Shown: positions 7,600-16,541, numbered from the stretch's first letter. The stretch: DNA of 40,309 nt from an uncultured Oscillospiraceae bacterium (GCA_900549055.1 URNB01000008.1:1-40309); one strand, 5' to 3'. Made by a program: numbers and translations. The notes: generated by a model from the sequence alone, not told the origin.

Positions 7600-8238
7600 T
7601 TGAAATCTAAAAAAATTTTTTTAATAATTTTAAGCTGTTTGCTTTGTGCGGGGTGTATTGCAGGCATTATATATGCTGCTGCAAGGAAACCGGGCAAAAA
7701 GGAGACAGTAAGCAGCGGGGATAATTCGGAGATAAAAATATCTGCTGAAATTCCCACAAGTGACAGCAAAACAGAAAGCACAAAGACTGAAATTGAGGAT
7801 ACCGGTAAGGGCTTAAAGCCCGACGAAACCGAGGCGGATAAAATCCTTAAAAAAGCAGAGGAAAAAGCAGAAACGGTATATACCGAGCCTGTTTTACAGC
7901 CGGAAAACAGCGGCGGGAAAAAATATGTTAGGGACGCAGACCCCGAAACGGGAATATCTTGGGACGGTGAATCTAAAATTATTTACCGCACCGCAGAGGG
8001 TCAGACAACCGAAAAGACCTACGGCGGATATTACGAGCTGCGTCCGGACGAATGGGTACAGCTTCCCTACCCCACAGAAAAGGAAGAAATAACGGATAAA
8101 TGCGTGCATTGCGGCAAAACAAGGGGCGACGGAACGAATAACACATGCCTTAGATACAGCCTTACGGGCGGAGATATTTTATGCCCTAACTGCGGCAAAA
8201 GTATTCCGGCCAAAACCTGCCACACCTGCGGAGGATAG
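7600..8238 (+). CDS. Membrane-anchored or lipoprotein with C-terminal zinc ribbon
   Basis: A 212-residue protein: a hydrophobic N-terminal segment (residues 5-26) containing Cys residues that could serve as a non-standard lipobox, a low-complexity Lys/Glu/Thr region (about 28-100), and a Cys-rich C-terminus with CVHC, CPNC and CHTC pairs, which looks like a double zinc ribbon. The TTG at 7600 is favoured because AGGGAGG (7586-7592) lies 7 bases upstream; a TTG at 7594 is too close. A metal-binding ribbon outside the membrane would be unusual; if the N-terminus is only an anchor, orientation is open. No function can be assigned. Confidence 0.6.
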   Translation: MKSKKIFLIILSCLLCAGCIAGIIYAAARKPGKKETVSSGDNSEIKISAEIPTSDSKTESTKTEIEDTGKGLKPDETEADKILKKAEEKAETVYTEPVLQPENSGGKKYVRDADPETGISWDGESKIIYRTAEGQTTEKTYGGYYELRPDEWVQLPYPTEKEEITDKCVHCGKTRGDGTNNTCLRYSLTGGDILCPNCGKSIPAKTCHTCGG

Positions 8239-8241
8239 CGT

Positions 8242-10578
8242 ATGAAGAAATTTAAAAAGCTTACTTTCATTACACTTGCCGCCGTAATATTTTCAATTTT
8301 CTGCACATTTAACTGCTTTGCGCTCACCTTTAACGGTTCAAGCTCTGCGGCAGGCGACGGCAGCAGTACCACTAATTCAAAGGGCGGTTATGCTATACCG
8401 GATATGCTTGCCAACAACAGCAACCGCGCCGTGGGTTACAGATTTACGGTAATAGACAATAAGGGCAACGGCATAAACGGCAGCAAGGATGTTTACCGTT
8501 ATGCCACGCAAAGTAAGGACAGGAAGAATTATCTTACATACTATAAGCCCAACGCGAAATATCCTAAAACATATATCCGGGGAAATTACAGCTGGCTTTC
8601 GGTAAGCACAAGTAACGGATATTCGGGCTGTTGGTGGGATAAGGATTTAGGGCTTGCCTTACCCGAACTTACTACGCAGATAGAGGGCTGGTGCAACGAC
8701 AGCAATGTATATAAGCTGTTATCCAAGCTGTGGAGTATAAGCATATCCACCCTCGAAAGCAGCCGATGGGCGGTGCTTATAGAGCCTATATTCCCGGTTA
8801 AAATTCAGGGTACATACCATTCGCTTACGGTCACCGAAATAGCCTTTTACGGCTCTACAAAATTCGGAATAGCGAGCAACGGCAATATATCCTCAAACAG
8901 CAACAGCTGGGGCTTTATCGCAAACTATACCAACCGCCATTTACCGAATTCCCTGCGGTTAAAGGCGGCGTATGTCGGCATACCCGCGGCGGCAAATACC
9001 ACGACGCGCATAACCTTTGAATCCATTATTAAAAACGGCTACGGCGCGGCAATACTTTACGGCAGCAACCTTTCAAGACCCGCGCAGTATTATCTTGATG
9101 TAAACGGTATTTTAAATGATGAGATGGTGTACGACCTTAAAGACTGCGGCACCTGTGATGTATATGTAAACGGCAAATTGGTTGCAAACGATGTTACCGA
9201 CTACTACCAAAAGGTGGACGCGGGTTCGAGCTATAAGATAACGGATGTAAAGCCGAAGTCTCATTTAGACTATAACGGCGCGTCTTGGCGCGGCGACGCT
9301 ATTGAGGGCAAGGTCACAAAGAATATTGCCGTCTGCCCGGACTTTACAACAAAGAGATTTTATCTTGATGTAAACGGAGTATTGGACGGCGAACAGGAGG
9401 TTACTCTTGACGACTGGTGCACCTTTGACGTTTACCTTGACGGCAGCCTATACAAGCAAAATGTTTCGGACTTTTACGAAAAGATAAAGTACGGCACGGC
9501 GTATACAATTACAAATATCCGCCCGGCAGAGGGCAAAACCTTTTTCGGCGCGGTGACGGATTTAGAACCATACCCCAGCAGCAAGCACAGCTTTCCGAGA
9601 TACCCTTCGGGACTGTCGGGAACGGTCGGTACCGAAACGGTATATATCTTTTTACAGCTCGAAACGGACAAGCCGCTTGAGGCGGTGCTGATAGACAGCA
9701 ACGCGCCTTACAGAGAAAATACCGAGGTAATAACAAGCGGGTTTATAGTAAACCCATCTGGCAGAGATTACACGCCGGATAAAGACTTAAAGGCAAGGCT
9801 TGAAATAATAACGCCGTCGGAGATTATATACAGCGAAGAAAAAAGCGTTATAGTACCTAAAAAGGATAAAAACCTTTGTTTTTTTAAATGGCGAGTGCCG
9901 AAGGATATAGGCGGAGAGGTATCAGCACGCCTAACGGTTGTATCTGACGGCAAGGAAGTATTTACAGACGGGAAAAGCTATACCACAACACCGTATACAT
10001 ATTTAACTACACCCGACACCTCGTATGAGGCGGCAGCGCCCGAAGGGTTCAGCAGAGCATATCCGCCGGGAGAGACCGAGGGGTATGCGACTTGGTGGGA
10101 ATATGTGTATACAGACACCGGTTTTGAAAAAAGGGACTACGGCATAGGAATTGACGGCAGCCCGGACGCGCTCTATCCTGCACGCGGGACGGATAACAAA
10201 ATATCCTCGGGCAGAGGGTTTTATACGAACATAGCGGCGAAATTCACGGCTGTTTCGGGCAGGAATATAGCTTTATACAATTCCTACACCGATGTGCAGT
10301 ATATAACGGCGCTATTCCCCGAATTTAATTATCTTCAAAATGTGGGAAAGTGTAAGACGCTTATAAAAAACAGCTTGAATGGCTTTTTTGAGTTTCCGGA
10401 TAATTTCGGCTACGGCAGGCAGCACTTTATACCGCTGAGCTACCCCGACGGGAATTATGTTATTCAGCTTATTAAAACAGATATGTGGACGCCAGCCGGG
10501 GCTGTTACGGCTAAGGAAAACTCAAAGCCCCTTAAAATATCCGGCAGCGTTTACGATGAATACTATATAGGACGGTGA
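8242..10578 (+). CDS. Large secreted adhesin-like protein with two tandem YLDVNG repeats
   Basis: A 778-residue protein with a clear signal peptide (MKKFKKL then a hydrophobic core, cut near residue 28-30). The N-terminal 250 residues are Gly/Ser/Asn-rich and unassigned. Two tandem repeats of about 90 residues begin with YYLDVNG (near residue 282) and FYLDVNG (near 372); both carry 'DVYxxGxL...V(T/S)D(Y/F)Y', and later a 'Y.IT(D/N)(V/I)(K/R)P' motif. The rest looks like beta-sandwich material. There is no C-terminal membrane anchor or sorting signal. GGAGG lies upstream of the ATG. It lies between the pilus and T4SS genes and overlaps the next gene region, so a role in cell-cell contact is likely but inferred. 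Confidence 0.65.
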   Translation: MKKFKKLTFITLAAVIFSIFCTFNCFALTFNGSSSAAGDGSSTTNSKGGYAIPDMLANNSNRAVGYRFTVIDNKGNGINGSKDVYRYATQSKDRKNYLTYYKPNAKYPKTYIRGNYSWLSVSTSNGYSGCWWDKDLGLALPELTTQIEGWCNDSNVYKLLSKLWSISISTLESSRWAVLIEPIFPVKIQGTYHSLTVTEIAFYGSTKFGIASNGNISSNSNSWGFIANYTNRHLPNSLRLKAAYVGIPAAANTTTRITFESIIKNGYGAAILYGSNLSRPAQYYLDVNGILNDEMVYDLKDCGTCDVYVNGKLVANDVTDYYQKVDAGSSYKITDVKPKSHLDYNGASWRGDAIEGKVTKNIAVCPDFTTKRFYLDVNGVLDGEQEVTLDDWCTFDVYLDGSLYKQNVSDFYEKIKYGTAYTITNIRPAEGKTFFGAVTDLEPYPSSKHSFPRYPSGLSGTVGTETVYIFLQLETDKPLEAVLIDSNAPYRENTEVITSGFIVNPSGRDYTPDKDLKARLEIITPSEIIYSEEKSVIVPKKDKNLCFFKWRVPKDIGGEVSARLTVVSDGKEVFTDGKSYTTTPYTYLTTPDTSYEAAAPEGFSRAYPPGETEGYATWWEYVYTDTGFEKRDYGIGIDGSPDALYPARGTDNKISSGRGFYTNIAAKFTAVSGRNIALYNSYTDVQYITALFPEFNYLQNVGKCKTLIKNSLNGFFEFPDNFGYGRQHFIPLSYPDGNYVIQLIKTDMWTPAGAVTAKENSKPLKISGSVYDEYYIGR

Positions 10579-10583
10579 TTTTT

Positions 10584-12977
10584 TTGAGAAACAAAATATA
10601 TAAACTTTTGATTGCGGTGATTGCCTTAATAATGCTTGTGTCGGCATTGCCCCTTTCCGCCGCGCCCGCGGCAGATATTCCGAGCAAAATGCTTGACAAT
10701 ATCTATTTAGACGCGCTGACCTACACGGGCTACAAAACAGACGCGCAGAAAGCGGACGGCAGTATTTTTAAAACCTACAGCGGCAATGCTCCGGCATCGG
10801 TGCGGTCGGGCATAGGCTACGGCACAGGTCCGTCAGGGCTTGAAACCGTGGCGGCGGATAACAAAACGGGCAAAGCGCCGGATATTGCGAGGTTTAAAGC
10901 TAACGGGCTTTGCTGCGCTTCGTATGTATCATATGTCTACTACAATTATCTGCCGAATATTGCGCGAATGGATGTTTCCAAAATTCCGCAGCCCGCGAAT
11001 CCCCGCTCGCCCATATCCTATAACAACGCGGTTGAAAATTGGGTAAGGTCGGGCGGTGCCAGACGGATTGCATTTACACAAGGCACAAACAGCTTTACAC
11101 CGAGCGAGGAAATACCTATCGGCTCCCTTATAATCTTCAAGCATAAAACGACCGGTGAAATTGCGCATTTAGCTCTTTATGCGGGATATTATGCGGGCAA
11201 GCATTTTGTAACCCACGTTGGCAATGAGCGCGGACCCGAAATTTCCACCGTTGAGGGAATGAGCAAGGGCAGCTACCCGGAGGTGGTAACGCAGGTTGTA
11301 GTGCCCGTAATTAAAGAGCCGGTGGGCACAATATCCGTACATAAAACGGACGAAAACGGCAAACCGCTTGCCGGCGCTAAATTCAAGGCGACAATGGCGG
11401 AGCACCCGGAATATTCTTTTCTTATAAACCCAACCGACGAAAACGGCAACGCTAAGATGAATATGGGGCTGCCCTACGGCAAATATATTCTGACGGAAAT
11501 TGAGTTCCCCGAGGGGTATACCTATTCGGGGCAAAAGGAATATACCGTGGAGATATGCGACGAAACGCAGTTTGTAACTTTAAGGGCGGTAAATAAACTT
11601 AAAAGTTCTAAACTGACCGTGATTAAAGTAGATTCCGAAACAGGGCAGACCGTAAGGGGGGTTACGGGATTTAAGCTTAAAAATACCAAAACGGGTGAAG
11701 AAAGCCAAGTGTATTACACCGATGAGAACGGTTTTTTAAGTTTACCGAATGAAGTAACATACGGTAATTATGAATTGATTGAGGTCATACCGCCGAGTGG
11801 ATATGTTTTAAACACAACGCCTGTCTCATTCGGTATTGACGGCAATACGCCGGAGGTGGTAATAAGGCTATCGGACAAGCCTGAAAAGGGTAAAATATCC
11901 GTGCTTAAAAAGGGCGAAATGTTTTCGAGCGTTGAGGTTTCAGAGGACAGATATGTTCCTGTTTACAGTGAAAAGGGCTTAACGGGTGCAGAGTTTGAAG
12001 TTTCTGCCGCCGAGGATATTTATACCGCTGACGGGACGCTGAGAATTTCAAAAGGCGCATTGGCAGATACGCTTGTGACCGATGAAAGCGGCGAAGCGGA
12101 AAGCAAAGAGCTATACCCCGGCAAATATCTTTTAAGGGAAATATCTGCGCCTGACGGTTTTGTGTTGGATACGGAAGTAAAGGAATTAACGGTCACAGCA
12201 GGAATTAAGAAAATCGAGGTTAAAAACGAACGCAAAAAGCAGGAATTTAAGCTGAAAAAGGAGCTTGAAACAGACCGAAAATTCGGAATAGGGTTTAACG
12301 GAGAGATTTTGAATATACGGTTCGGGCTGTTTCCAAAAACCGAGCTTACGGCGCTTGACGGCAGCATTATTCCGGCGGACGGGCTAATAGAGACGGCAGC
12401 GCCCGACGAAGACGGTTTTATATGCTTTGCGGCAGATATGCCGTATAACGCCGAGTGCTATATAAAGGAGCTGGAAACCGACAAACATTATATTTTAAGC
12501 GGTGAGCAATATTTAAGCGGCGATACCGCTGAAAACAAAATTATACGGGGCAGCATTGAGGGGCTTAAAACAGATACGAACGGCAGGGTTTTAAGGGGTG
12601 CGGTCATAGGGCTGTTTTATCCGTTTGAAACCGAGTTTTCAGCGGATACCGCAATAGAGGTTTTTGAGACCGACGAGCCGGGCAGGTTTTTATTTGAAAA
12701 TGTGCCGTACGGCGAGTGGATCATCCGCGAGCTTAAAGCCCCGGACGGATATATTTTATCCGATGAAAATTATACCGTGACGGTAAAGGAAAACGGCGAA
12801 ACGGTAAAGCTGAATATTAAAAACAGCAAAGTACCTGAGCCGCCGTCAGCTCCCGAAAGCCCAAAAACGGGAGATACGGCAAATCTTTTAATACCGTTGA
12901 TTACCCTTTTTACAGCATTTGGTGCAATTATCTATTTAAGTAAAAAATTAAAAAAAAGAGGTTTTTTAAATGAATAA
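10584..12977 (+). CDS. Wall-anchored SpaA/Cna-B-repeat protein with N-terminal cysteine-peptidase-like domain
   Basis: A 797-residue surface protein. It has a signal peptide (about 1-30), then an NlpC/P60- or CHAP-like domain (about 35-240) with candidate catalytic Cys 110/111 in 'NGLCCASYVSYVYYN', His 195 in 'GEIAHLALYAG' and His 211 in 'VTHVGNE'. At least four Cna-B/SpaA-like modules follow ('GTISVHKTDENGKPLAGAKF', 'SKLTVIKVDSETG', 'GKISVLKKGE', 'GSIEGLKTDTNGRVLRGA'), each ending in a YGxY/W..E element. The C-terminus is a sortase signal: SPKTGD (759-764), a hydrophobic helix and a KKLKKR tail. It may open peptidoglycan for the T4SS while anchoring to the wall. The TTG at 10584 is preferred (AGGACGG at 10569-10575); a GTG at 10575 is the alternative. 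No sortase gene is in the window. Confidence 0.82.
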   Translation: MRNKIYKLLIAVIALIMLVSALPLSAAPAADIPSKMLDNIYLDALTYTGYKTDAQKADGSIFKTYSGNAPASVRSGIGYGTGPSGLETVAADNKTGKAPDIARFKANGLCCASYVSYVYYNYLPNIARMDVSKIPQPANPRSPISYNNAVENWVRSGGARRIAFTQGTNSFTPSEEIPIGSLIIFKHKTTGEIAHLALYAGYYAGKHFVTHVGNERGPEISTVEGMSKGSYPEVVTQVVVPVIKEPVGTISVHKTDENGKPLAGAKFKATMAEHPEYSFLINPTDENGNAKMNMGLPYGKYILTEIEFPEGYTYSGQKEYTVEICDETQFVTLRAVNKLKSSKLTVIKVDSETGQTVRGVTGFKLKNTKTGEESQVYYTDENGFLSLPNEVTYGNYELIEVIPPSGYVLNTTPVSFGIDGNTPEVVIRLSDKPEKGKISVLKKGEMFSSVEVSEDRYVPVYSEKGLTGAEFEVSAAEDIYTADGTLRISKGALADTLVTDESGEAESKELYPGKYLLREISAPDGFVLDTEVKELTVTAGIKKIEVKNERKKQEFKLKKELETDRKFGIGFNGEILNIRFGLFPKTELTALDGSIIPADGLIETAAPDEDGFICFAADMPYNAECYIKELETDKHYILSGEQYLSGDTAENKIIRGSIEGLKTDTNGRVLRGAVIGLFYPFETEFSADTAIEVFETDEPGRFLFENVPYGEWIIRELKAPDGYILSDENYTVTVKENGETVKLNIKNSKVPEPPSAPESPKTGDTANLLIPLITLFTAFGAIIYLSKKLKKRGFLNE

Positions 12978-13419
12978 TAACGATTTATCTTTAATCAATT
13001 TATCCGAGATACGCTTTTTAACGGGAGATATAGGAGAACGGGAAAACGCCGACGCTATGATGCAGGAACGCGGACTTTTAACAGACAAGGGCAATCCGTC
13101 CGTTTCGGGTATAGCGGAGCAAAACGAACATTATACTCCGCTGCTTTTAAACAGGTTGTCATATAAGCTTCAATTCCGTGAAAACGGCTTTGAATGTATA
13201 CGTAATACATACTTAAAAATGTACTCCGAAAAGGATTACACAGGAATGTTTTTGTTCACCGTTTTAATGTACGGGCTTATAGGGTGGCGGACGCCGCTTA
13301 ATTTAAACCTAATGTCATCCCGCAAAGAAATGCTTAAAATCTTTTTCGGGGAATTTGTACGGACGCTTGAAGACTTTAAACCGAAACGGAGCGCGAGATA
13401 TGGGGAAAAAGAAGAATAG
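12970..13419 (+). CDS. Hypothetical protein at the head of the T4SS genes
   Basis: A 149-residue protein without signal peptide; a mildly hydrophobic stretch (about 92-110, 'GMFLFTVLMYGLIGWRTPLNLN') is the only striking feature. It overlaps the preceding SpaA-like gene by eight bases and the following VirB2-like gene by 20 bases, so it is firmly part of the operon. AAAGAGG precedes the ATG. I do not recognise the family. Confidence 0.6.
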   Translation: MNNNDLSLINLSEIRFLTGDIGERENADAMMQERGLLTDKGNPSVSGIAEQNEHYTPLLLNRLSYKLQFRENGFECIRNTYLKMYSEKDYTGMFLFTVLMYGLIGWRTPLNLNLMSSRKEMLKIFFGEFVRTLEDFKPKRSARYGEKEE

Positions 13420-13744
13420 GCTTTTAGGTTTTCTGTGCTTTGCCGCCGTTCTAATTCCGCTTTTCTCGCTTAATGTTTTCGCCGCGGGTGAGGATATTTT
13501 CACCTTGGGTGACAAAATAATCCGTGATGTATACAATCATATAGCCGGAATATCTACGGTATTAGCGGCGCTTATGTCGGCTATTGCGGTAATAACGGTA
13601 AAGCTCGGCGGCACACAACAAAAGTCTGACGCCGGCTGGGCTTGGCTTAAAAGAATCTGGGCTTCGTGGGCGGTTATTAACGGAATAGGCGCATTTATTG
13701 CCTACATTCAGCCTTTATTTGCAGGCTACAACCGACTGCCTTGA
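13400..13744 (+). CDS. VirB2/TrbC-like small membrane protein
   Basis: A 114-residue protein with a signal-peptide-like N-terminus (GFLCFAAVLIPLFSLNVFAAG, likely cut near residue 29), then two membrane helices (about 50-68 and 83-105). That is the layout of VirB2/TrbC pilins and of the small two-helix proteins that precede VirB6 in Firmicutes T4SS operons. I use the ATG at 13400 (GGAG 9 bases upstream) because the upstream in-frame ATG at 13355 lies deep in the previous gene. Identity to a named family is not certain. Confidence 0.6.
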   Translation: MGKKKNRLLGFLCFAAVLIPLFSLNVFAAGEDIFTLGDKIIRDVYNHIAGISTVLAALMSAIAVITVKLGGTQQKSDAGWAWLKRIWASWAVINGIGAFIAYIQPLFAGYNRLP

Positions 13745-13752
13745 GGTAAGAT

Positions 13753-15186
13753 ATGATTAACCTTATTTTAAAGGATTTGGTGCTTTGGCTTTTCGGACTG
13801 TTCCTTGATTTAATGAATTATTGCGCCGACGCGCTGCTGGGGCTTATGAACACGGATCTATCGTACTTTGAAAGTAATGTGCCGATTATATTAAAGCTGT
13901 ACGGCGCGTTTGTTGCGATAGGCTGGGGATTTTTAATAGGCAACTGCGCTTTTCAGTGCCTTAAAGCTATGTTTGCGGGTTTGGGTTTTGAAACCGAATC
14001 GCCGGCTATACTGCTTGTGCGCACTTTCCTTTTCGGTTTTCTGCTTATAATGTCCAAACAGGTATGCGAGATAGGGCTTTCAATCGGTAAAACCTTAATG
14101 GAGCTTATAGGTTTGCCCGAAAAGGCAAGCATAACCTTTCCCGATGACAGTATGTTCCCCGACCTTACAAGCTCTTGGCTTTTAATAGTAATAATCGGGG
14201 TGTTAATTGGGGCGCAGCTGATTAAATTATTTTTTGAGATAGGCGAACGTTATGTTGTTGTAGCAATATTAACGCTTTTCAGCCCGATTGCTTTTGCAAT
14301 GGGCGGCAGCCGCTCAACAAAGGATATATGCTCGGGCTTTGTGCGTACCTATGCTTCAATGATACTTCTGCTTGTATCAAATGTCTTATTTTTAAAGCTT
14401 ATATATTCCGCGTTATCCTCAATGCCGGACGGCGTGATGATACTCCCCTGGACGGTGCTTATAGTTGGTATTGCGCGTGTGGCGCGAAAAGCAGACAATC
14501 TGCTTTCAAAAATAGGGCTTAACCCGTCCTTTACGGGTGATCCGTTAGGAAACGGAATGGGCAAGGCGGTTGCGTTTATGGCGGCGCGAAGTATTTTAAG
14601 CTCGGCGACACATTCTGCTAATAAGTATAGTAATACGGCAGGAAAAAACAGGTCTGAATTTAAGGCTAACAATACGGGGAATACGCATAACCGCAGCAAT
14701 GCAAGCAGCAGAAACACGGCGCAAAACAGCAGCAGAGCGAATATGGGATTCAACGGCGGCAGTGTAAATAATTCAAGTCATGCAGGGTTTAACAGCTCTG
14801 TACGCAACAGTTCGTCGGTGAATTCGGCAGACTTCGGGAAAACCGCCGTTGCAGGCACAAATTCAAACCGTTTCGGAGGTAATAAAACACCGGGGCAGAA
14901 AGGAGACGCGAGGGTTGAGAGTAAAAACACGTCAATCGGCAGAAATGCGGCGAATACTGCCCGAAATGCGACGGCTGTCGGCGGAAAGAAGAATAATATC
15001 GGCGCTCAGAAATACAGCGGTAAATTTACAGGAACAAAAATATCCGGAGCAAAGGGAACTAAGAATACGGCGTGGAAGCCGGATAAGAGCTTTAGTCATA
15101 ATCCTGTCGGAAAACGGTTCGGACAGACAGATACCCCGCCGGAGACAAAGCCGGAAAAGGCGGTAGAAAATGAGCCGGAGCAGTAA
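13753..15186 (+). CDS. VirB6/TrbL-like polytopic T4SS channel protein
   Basis: A 477-residue protein in two parts: residues 1-270 contain about six membrane helices, including 'SSWLLIVIIGVLIGAQLIKLF', 'LTLFSPIAFAMGGS' and 'ILPWTVLIVGIARVA', as in VirB6/TrbL proteins of Gram-positive conjugation systems. Residues 285-477 are an Asn/Ser/Gly-rich then Lys-rich disordered tail. VirB6-type proteins form part of the inner-membrane translocation channel. It follows the VirB2-like gene by eight bases and overlaps the next gene by 17. GAGGTAAG precedes the ATG. Confidence 0.75.
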   Translation: MINLILKDLVLWLFGLFLDLMNYCADALLGLMNTDLSYFESNVPIILKLYGAFVAIGWGFLIGNCAFQCLKAMFAGLGFETESPAILLVRTFLFGFLLIMSKQVCEIGLSIGKTLMELIGLPEKASITFPDDSMFPDLTSSWLLIVIIGVLIGAQLIKLFFEIGERYVVVAILTLFSPIAFAMGGSRSTKDICSGFVRTYASMILLLVSNVLFLKLIYSALSSMPDGVMILPWTVLIVGIARVARKADNLLSKIGLNPSFTGDPLGNGMGKAVAFMAARSILSSATHSANKYSNTAGKNRSEFKANNTGNTHNRSNASSRNTAQNSSRANMGFNGGSVNNSSHAGFNSSVRNSSSVNSADFGKTAVAGTNSNRFGGNKTPGQKGDARVESKNTSIGRNAANTARNATAVGGKKNNIGAQKYSGKFTGTKISGAKGTKNTAWKPDKSFSHNPVGKRFGQTDTPPETKPEKAVENEPEQ

Positions 15187-15778
15187 TTTTTTAGTATCCG
15201 CCCTGCAGAACGCGCAGGCATTAAGAAAGATATTGCAGGCGTTTTTGAGGGGCGGCTGGAAAGCGGCGGCACTTGAAGCCGTAAAGCGTTATTGGCCGTA
15301 TATTTTAGGCGCTGCAGTAGCTTTAATTCTGCTCCCGACAGTAATAATGGCGTCACTGCCGTCGGTTATGCAAGGAAACACGCCAGACTCGCTGACAGAT
15401 GAGGATATTACGGATATGTATATTAACCGAATGGATGAAATACTCTGCGATTCGGAGGTAGGGTCTGCTAATGAGATAAGGGTTGTCGGTCAGCCGCTTA
15501 CATACAACGAGCTGTATGCCGTAAGCCTTGCGCTGACCGGCAACAATACAGAAATGATTACAAGAGATTTTCTGCTTGGGTGCGTAAATGATTCGCTTAC
15601 CTACACCGTAGAGCGGGAGGGAAATAATACAGGAATATCTACCGCCGTTATTCGTTATCTGAATTCGGAGGAGCTGGCACAGCTTAAAGGTATTTCGGAC
15701 GCGGATATTGAGTGGATAGGGCTTGTGATTAAAGACTTAGAAGACAATAAAAAATCCTCACCGGGCGGTGAGGAATAG
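15170..15778 (+). CDS. Bitopic membrane protein of the T4SS operon (possible VirB8-like)
   Basis: A 202-residue protein: a basic N-terminal cytoplasmic part (1-42), one membrane helix ('YILGAAVALILLPTVIMASL', about 43-65), then about 135 mostly acidic, extracytoplasmic residues. The topology and position after VirB6 fit the VirB8-like scaffold proteins of Gram-positive T4SS, but no signature confirms it. In many related elements a cell-wall hydrolase with a similar N-terminus lies here; this one has no hydrolase domain, so that role may have moved to the protein at 10584-12977 (inference). The start overlaps virB6 by 17 bases. Confidence 0.55.
   Translation: MSRSSNFLVSALQNAQALRKILQAFLRGGWKAAALEAVKRYWPYILGAAVALILLPTVIMASLPSVMQGNTPDSLTDEDITDMYINRMDEILCDSEVGSANEIRVVGQPLTYNELYAVSLALTGNNTEMITRDFLLGCVNDSLTYTVEREGNNTGISTAVIRYLNSEELAQLKGISDADIEWIGLVIKDLEDNKKSSPGGEE
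15748..15776 (-). terminator. Terminator of the antisense MntA/HepT module, nested in a plus-strand coding end
   Basis: An 8-bp perfect stem (15755-15762 with 15767-15774) and a GGGC loop sit within the last codons of the plus-strand gene. On the minus strand the stem is followed by TTTTTTATTG. On the plus strand there is no T-run. Confidence 0.7.
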
Positions 15779-15780
15779 GA

Positions 15781-16173
15781 TCAAATATCTATATCTTCGT
15801 CATTATCGTTTTCAGGGGCAGCCTTTGAAATTTCGGCTTCGCAAAATGCTTTTAATTGCGGAATATTTTCGGTGGCGGTGCTCCAAATAACAGATAAATT
15901 CATTTGACCGTAATTGTGCGCGAAAAGATTTCGCATAGCCTTTATAGCGGGCCATGGCATATGGCTCTTTGTGCTTTGCCTGTATTCTTCGGAAAGATGA
16001 CCGGTAAGCTCGCCTATCTGAAGTATATTCATACTGACCGAATCTCTGAAAGCAAGGTCGGCTTTAAAAACCTCTATGTCGTTTCCGAAACGGGAAATAA
16101 GCTCGGCTATATTGTTGCAGTATTTAAGAATATGACGAAGAACATCTATATCCGCATTAGGACAGTTTCTCAT
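15781..16173 (-). CDS. hepT: HepT-like HEPN-domain RNase toxin (DUF86)
   Basis: A 130-residue HEPN protein with the R-x4-H active motif in 'MRNLFAHNYG' (about residues 81-90), and helices typical of DUF86/HepT ('FRDSVSMNILQIGELTGHLS'). HepT proteins are RNases or RNA-binding toxins neutralised by a MNT-type nucleotidyltransferase that AMPylates a conserved Tyr close to the RxxxxH motif; a Tyr (NYG) is present. It starts inside the end of mntA (17-base overlap), the usual arrangement. The acidic C-terminal tail (ENDNDEDIDI) is notable. The module is antisense to the T4SS operon. Confidence 0.88.
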   Translation of the reverse strand: MRNCPNADIDVLRHILKYCNNIAELISRFGNDIEVFKADLAFRDSVSMNILQIGELTGHLSEEYRQSTKSHMPWPAIKAMRNLFAHNYGQMNLSVIWSTATENIPQLKAFCEAEISKAAPENDNDEDIDI

Positions 16174-16489
16174 AAATCAGCTTTTCATCCTTTCGCATAT
16201 TCCGTATTAAATTCCGCGTCATAATATCGCTTTTATTCTGGCGCAGCGTGTCGGTGGTAACAAGGTCGAGGGATTTTTTAAGCGCTTCTTCAAGATCGGC
16301 ATAAAATCCGCCGAGAGCAAACAGGTTACCGAGCTGTCCGCCGTCTACGCGCAGATCTATGTCGCTTTTTTCATCTGCGTCGCCGCGGGCATACGAGCCG
16401 AATAAATAAAGCTTTGAGACATCATATTTTGCCGCTATTGGCGCCACAATATCCGCTATTTGCTCTACCGTATAAACCGGGTTGCTCAT
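16157..16489 (-). CDS. mntA: MntA-like minimal nucleotidyltransferase antitoxin
   Basis: A 110-residue protein with the minimal nucleotidyltransferase signature 'LFGSYARGDADEKSDIDL' (GSx10DxD; about residues 29-46). MntA proteins AMPylate and so silence the HepT partner. The start is the ATG at 16489 with AAAGGTGG 7-8 bases upstream; a GTG at 16501 lies inside that ribosome site and is rejected. First gene of the two-gene unit, with a promoter at 16513-16541. Confidence 0.88.
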   Translation of the reverse strand: MSNPVYTVEQIADIVAPIAAKYDVSKLYLFGSYARGDADEKSDIDLRVDGGQLGNLFALGGFYADLEEALKKSLDLVTTDTLRQNKSDIMTRNLIRNMRKDEKLIYEKLS

Positions 16490-16512
16490 AATACATACCA
16501 CCTTTCATTTTC

Positions 16513-16541
16513 AGTATATCACAAACGAAAAAAATCTTCAA
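16513..16541 (-). promoter_or_regulatory. Promoter of the MntA/HepT module
   Basis: Minus-strand TTGAAG (16541-16536), a 17-base spacer and TATACT (16518-16513), about 24 bases upstream of the mntA start codon. Confidence 0.6.

Noticed and set aside
14640..15100. Repeat or CRISPR-like array in the virB6 tail
   Set aside because: The repetition comes from Asn/Ser/Gly codons of a disordered tail; there are no regular repeat-spacer units.
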